This document shows positions 63,314-64,000 of a DNA stretch of 64,000 nt, in pieces. The translations under genes were made by a program, and so were the position numbers. Positions within the stretch are counted from its first letter, which is position 1, and the number at the start of each line of letters is the position of its first letter. This DNA is from Myxococcaceae bacterium (GTDB lineage Bacteria; Myxococcota; Myxococcia; Myxococcales; Myxococcaceae), in assembly GCA_017881265.1 (NCBI GenBank), contig JADGRA010000016.1:62001-126000 (forward strand). The letters are read 5' to 3'. A model generated the notes under the pieces. It saw only the letters and a program-made list of their open reading frames with translations, had not been told where the DNA came from and searched no databases.

Positions 63314-64000
63314 TCAGCGCGTGATGTCGACTGGCGTCCCGGTCGGGTGCTGGACAGCCGTCTCCAGCTTCACGACGTCCACGCGCTCCATCAGCGCCCG
63401 TTCGGCGAGCAGGCGCCTGGCGAGGGAAGTGGTGTCCGCGTGGAAGTCCTCGTCTGCGTGGACCTCCACGTAGACGCGGCCGTTGTAGAGCGCCACCTTG
63501 ACCGGCTCGCGGACGATGGTGACTTCCGTCCCGACGTGGACCAGTCGGTAAAGCTGAGGAATGTCCTCCGGGTACAGGCGGAGGCAGCCGTGGCTGGCGC
63601 GGCGGCCGACGCCATAGGGCTTGTCCGTGCCGTGGATGAGGATGAAGGGCCCGGACAGGTGGAGGGCGTGGGTGCCCAGCGGGTTGTCGGGGCCCGGCGG
63701 GACCTGGGCCGGCAATTCAGGCTTCTCTTTGCGGATGGAAGCCGGTACGCGCCAGACGGGGTTGCGCTCGCGTGCCACGACCTGGAAGTGGCCCAGCGGC
63801 GTCTCGGTGCCTTCCGAGCCAACTCCGATGGGGAACGTGACGACCCAGTTTCCGCCGTCCTTTCGTGCCTGCGAGAAGTAATACAGACGCATCTCCGAGA
63901 GGTTGACCACCACCGTCCCGGCCGCCGCCGCCCGCGGGAGAACCCACGCCGTTGGCACGGCGACGGTCGCCCCGGGGCCTGGAACGAAGGGGTCGAGCGT
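63314..64000 (-). CDS. L,D-transpeptidase (ErfK/YbiS-type), partial
   Basis: The frame is open to the right edge, so the N-terminus (which in the family often carries LysM or a signal) is missing. The YkuD active site HGTDKPYGVGRRASHGCLRL has the catalytic His and Cys in SHGCLRL. The segment VVNLSEMRLYYFSQ and TPLGHFQVVARE are typical of the ErfK/YbiS/YcfS group that links Lpp to diaminopimelate. It lies tail-to-tail with the Lpp-like gene, 26 bp apart. The visible part holds 229 codons including the stop. Confidence 0.9.
   Translation of the reverse strand, partial: TLDPFVPGPGATVAVPTAWVLPRAAAAGTVVVNLSEMRLYYFSQARKDGGNWVVTFPIGVGSEGTETPLGHFQVVARERNPVWRVPASIRKEKPELPAQVPPGPDNPLGTHALHLSGPFILIHGTDKPYGVGRRASHGCLRLYPEDIPQLYRLVHVGTEVTIVREPVKVALYNGRVYVEVHADEDFHADTTSLARRLLAERALMERVDVVKLETAVQHPTGTPVDITR

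Overview
The window looks like chromosome of a high-GC, Gram-negative, Myxococcota-like bacterium. This rests on several features: Hanks-type kinases with HRDVTPQN-style loops, a DUF1588/DUF1592-type haem-motif lipoprotein paired with a Tat-exported DUF1501-type protein, a split methylmalonyl-CoA mutase, BamB, and Myxococcus-style branched-chain acyl-CoA genes. The assignment comes from gene content only. I saw no rRNA, tRNA, CRISPR array, phage or insertion sequence.

1-3.04 kb (minus): a bacterial ceramide cassette. It holds serine palmitoyltransferase, a GNAT-fold ceramide-synthase candidate and the start of a ceramide-reductase-type epimerase that runs off the left edge. 3.4-12.8 kb (plus): an acyl-CoA catabolic run of split B12-dependent methylmalonyl-CoA mutase, HMG-CoA lyase, methylglutaconyl-CoA hydratase type, a receiver protein, an acyl-CoA carboxyltransferase, an acyl-CoA dehydrogenase, an unknown coupled protein and the MeaB chaperone. 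12.8-20.5 kb (plus): housekeeping genes rnc, two cyclophilins, era, der, a YfgM-like TPR protein, bamB, a Nudix hydrolase and a YprB-type RNase H-fold nuclease.

20.5-30.8 kb: accessory genes. An NAPE-PLD-like metallo-beta-lactamase is followed by a eukaryotic-looking alkaline ceramidase. Next come an ArsR/SRPBCC pair, a DUF1801 protein, the DUF1501/DUF1588 export pair, a frameshifted DUF3052 gene and a PEGA-type Ser/Thr kinase. 31-34.7 kb: a large secreted protein with a 27-bp tandem repeat beside a CsgG/HfaB-like protein. 35-47 kb: an HD hydrolase, a multicopper oxidase with a DoxX partner, an ABC-F ATPase, an EamA transporter, ethanolamine ammonia-lyase (eutBC, no microcompartment genes), CBS, cyclase and DUF5612 proteins, and an S46 peptidase. 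47-58 kb: guaA, a kinase-UspA fusion, a phosphoesterase, a CBS protein, hemerythrin, TraR/DksA, guaB, DedA, a cNMP-binding protein, gamma carbonic anhydrase and miaB. 58-64 kb: an M13 peptidase, then an envelope island with a sortase and its apparent LPKTG substrate, an outer-membrane barrel candidate, a Braun-type lipoprotein ending in Lys, and an L,D-transpeptidase cut by the right edge.

The two most interesting themes are lipid and envelope biology. The first is ceramide synthesis with a putative alkaline ceramidase and an NAPE-PLD-like enzyme in the same 23 kb. The second is a complete-looking sortase/substrate pair in a diderm, 1-2 kb from a second covalent anchoring system (lipoprotein plus L,D-transpeptidase). 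All functional links are inferred from sequence motifs and gene order.
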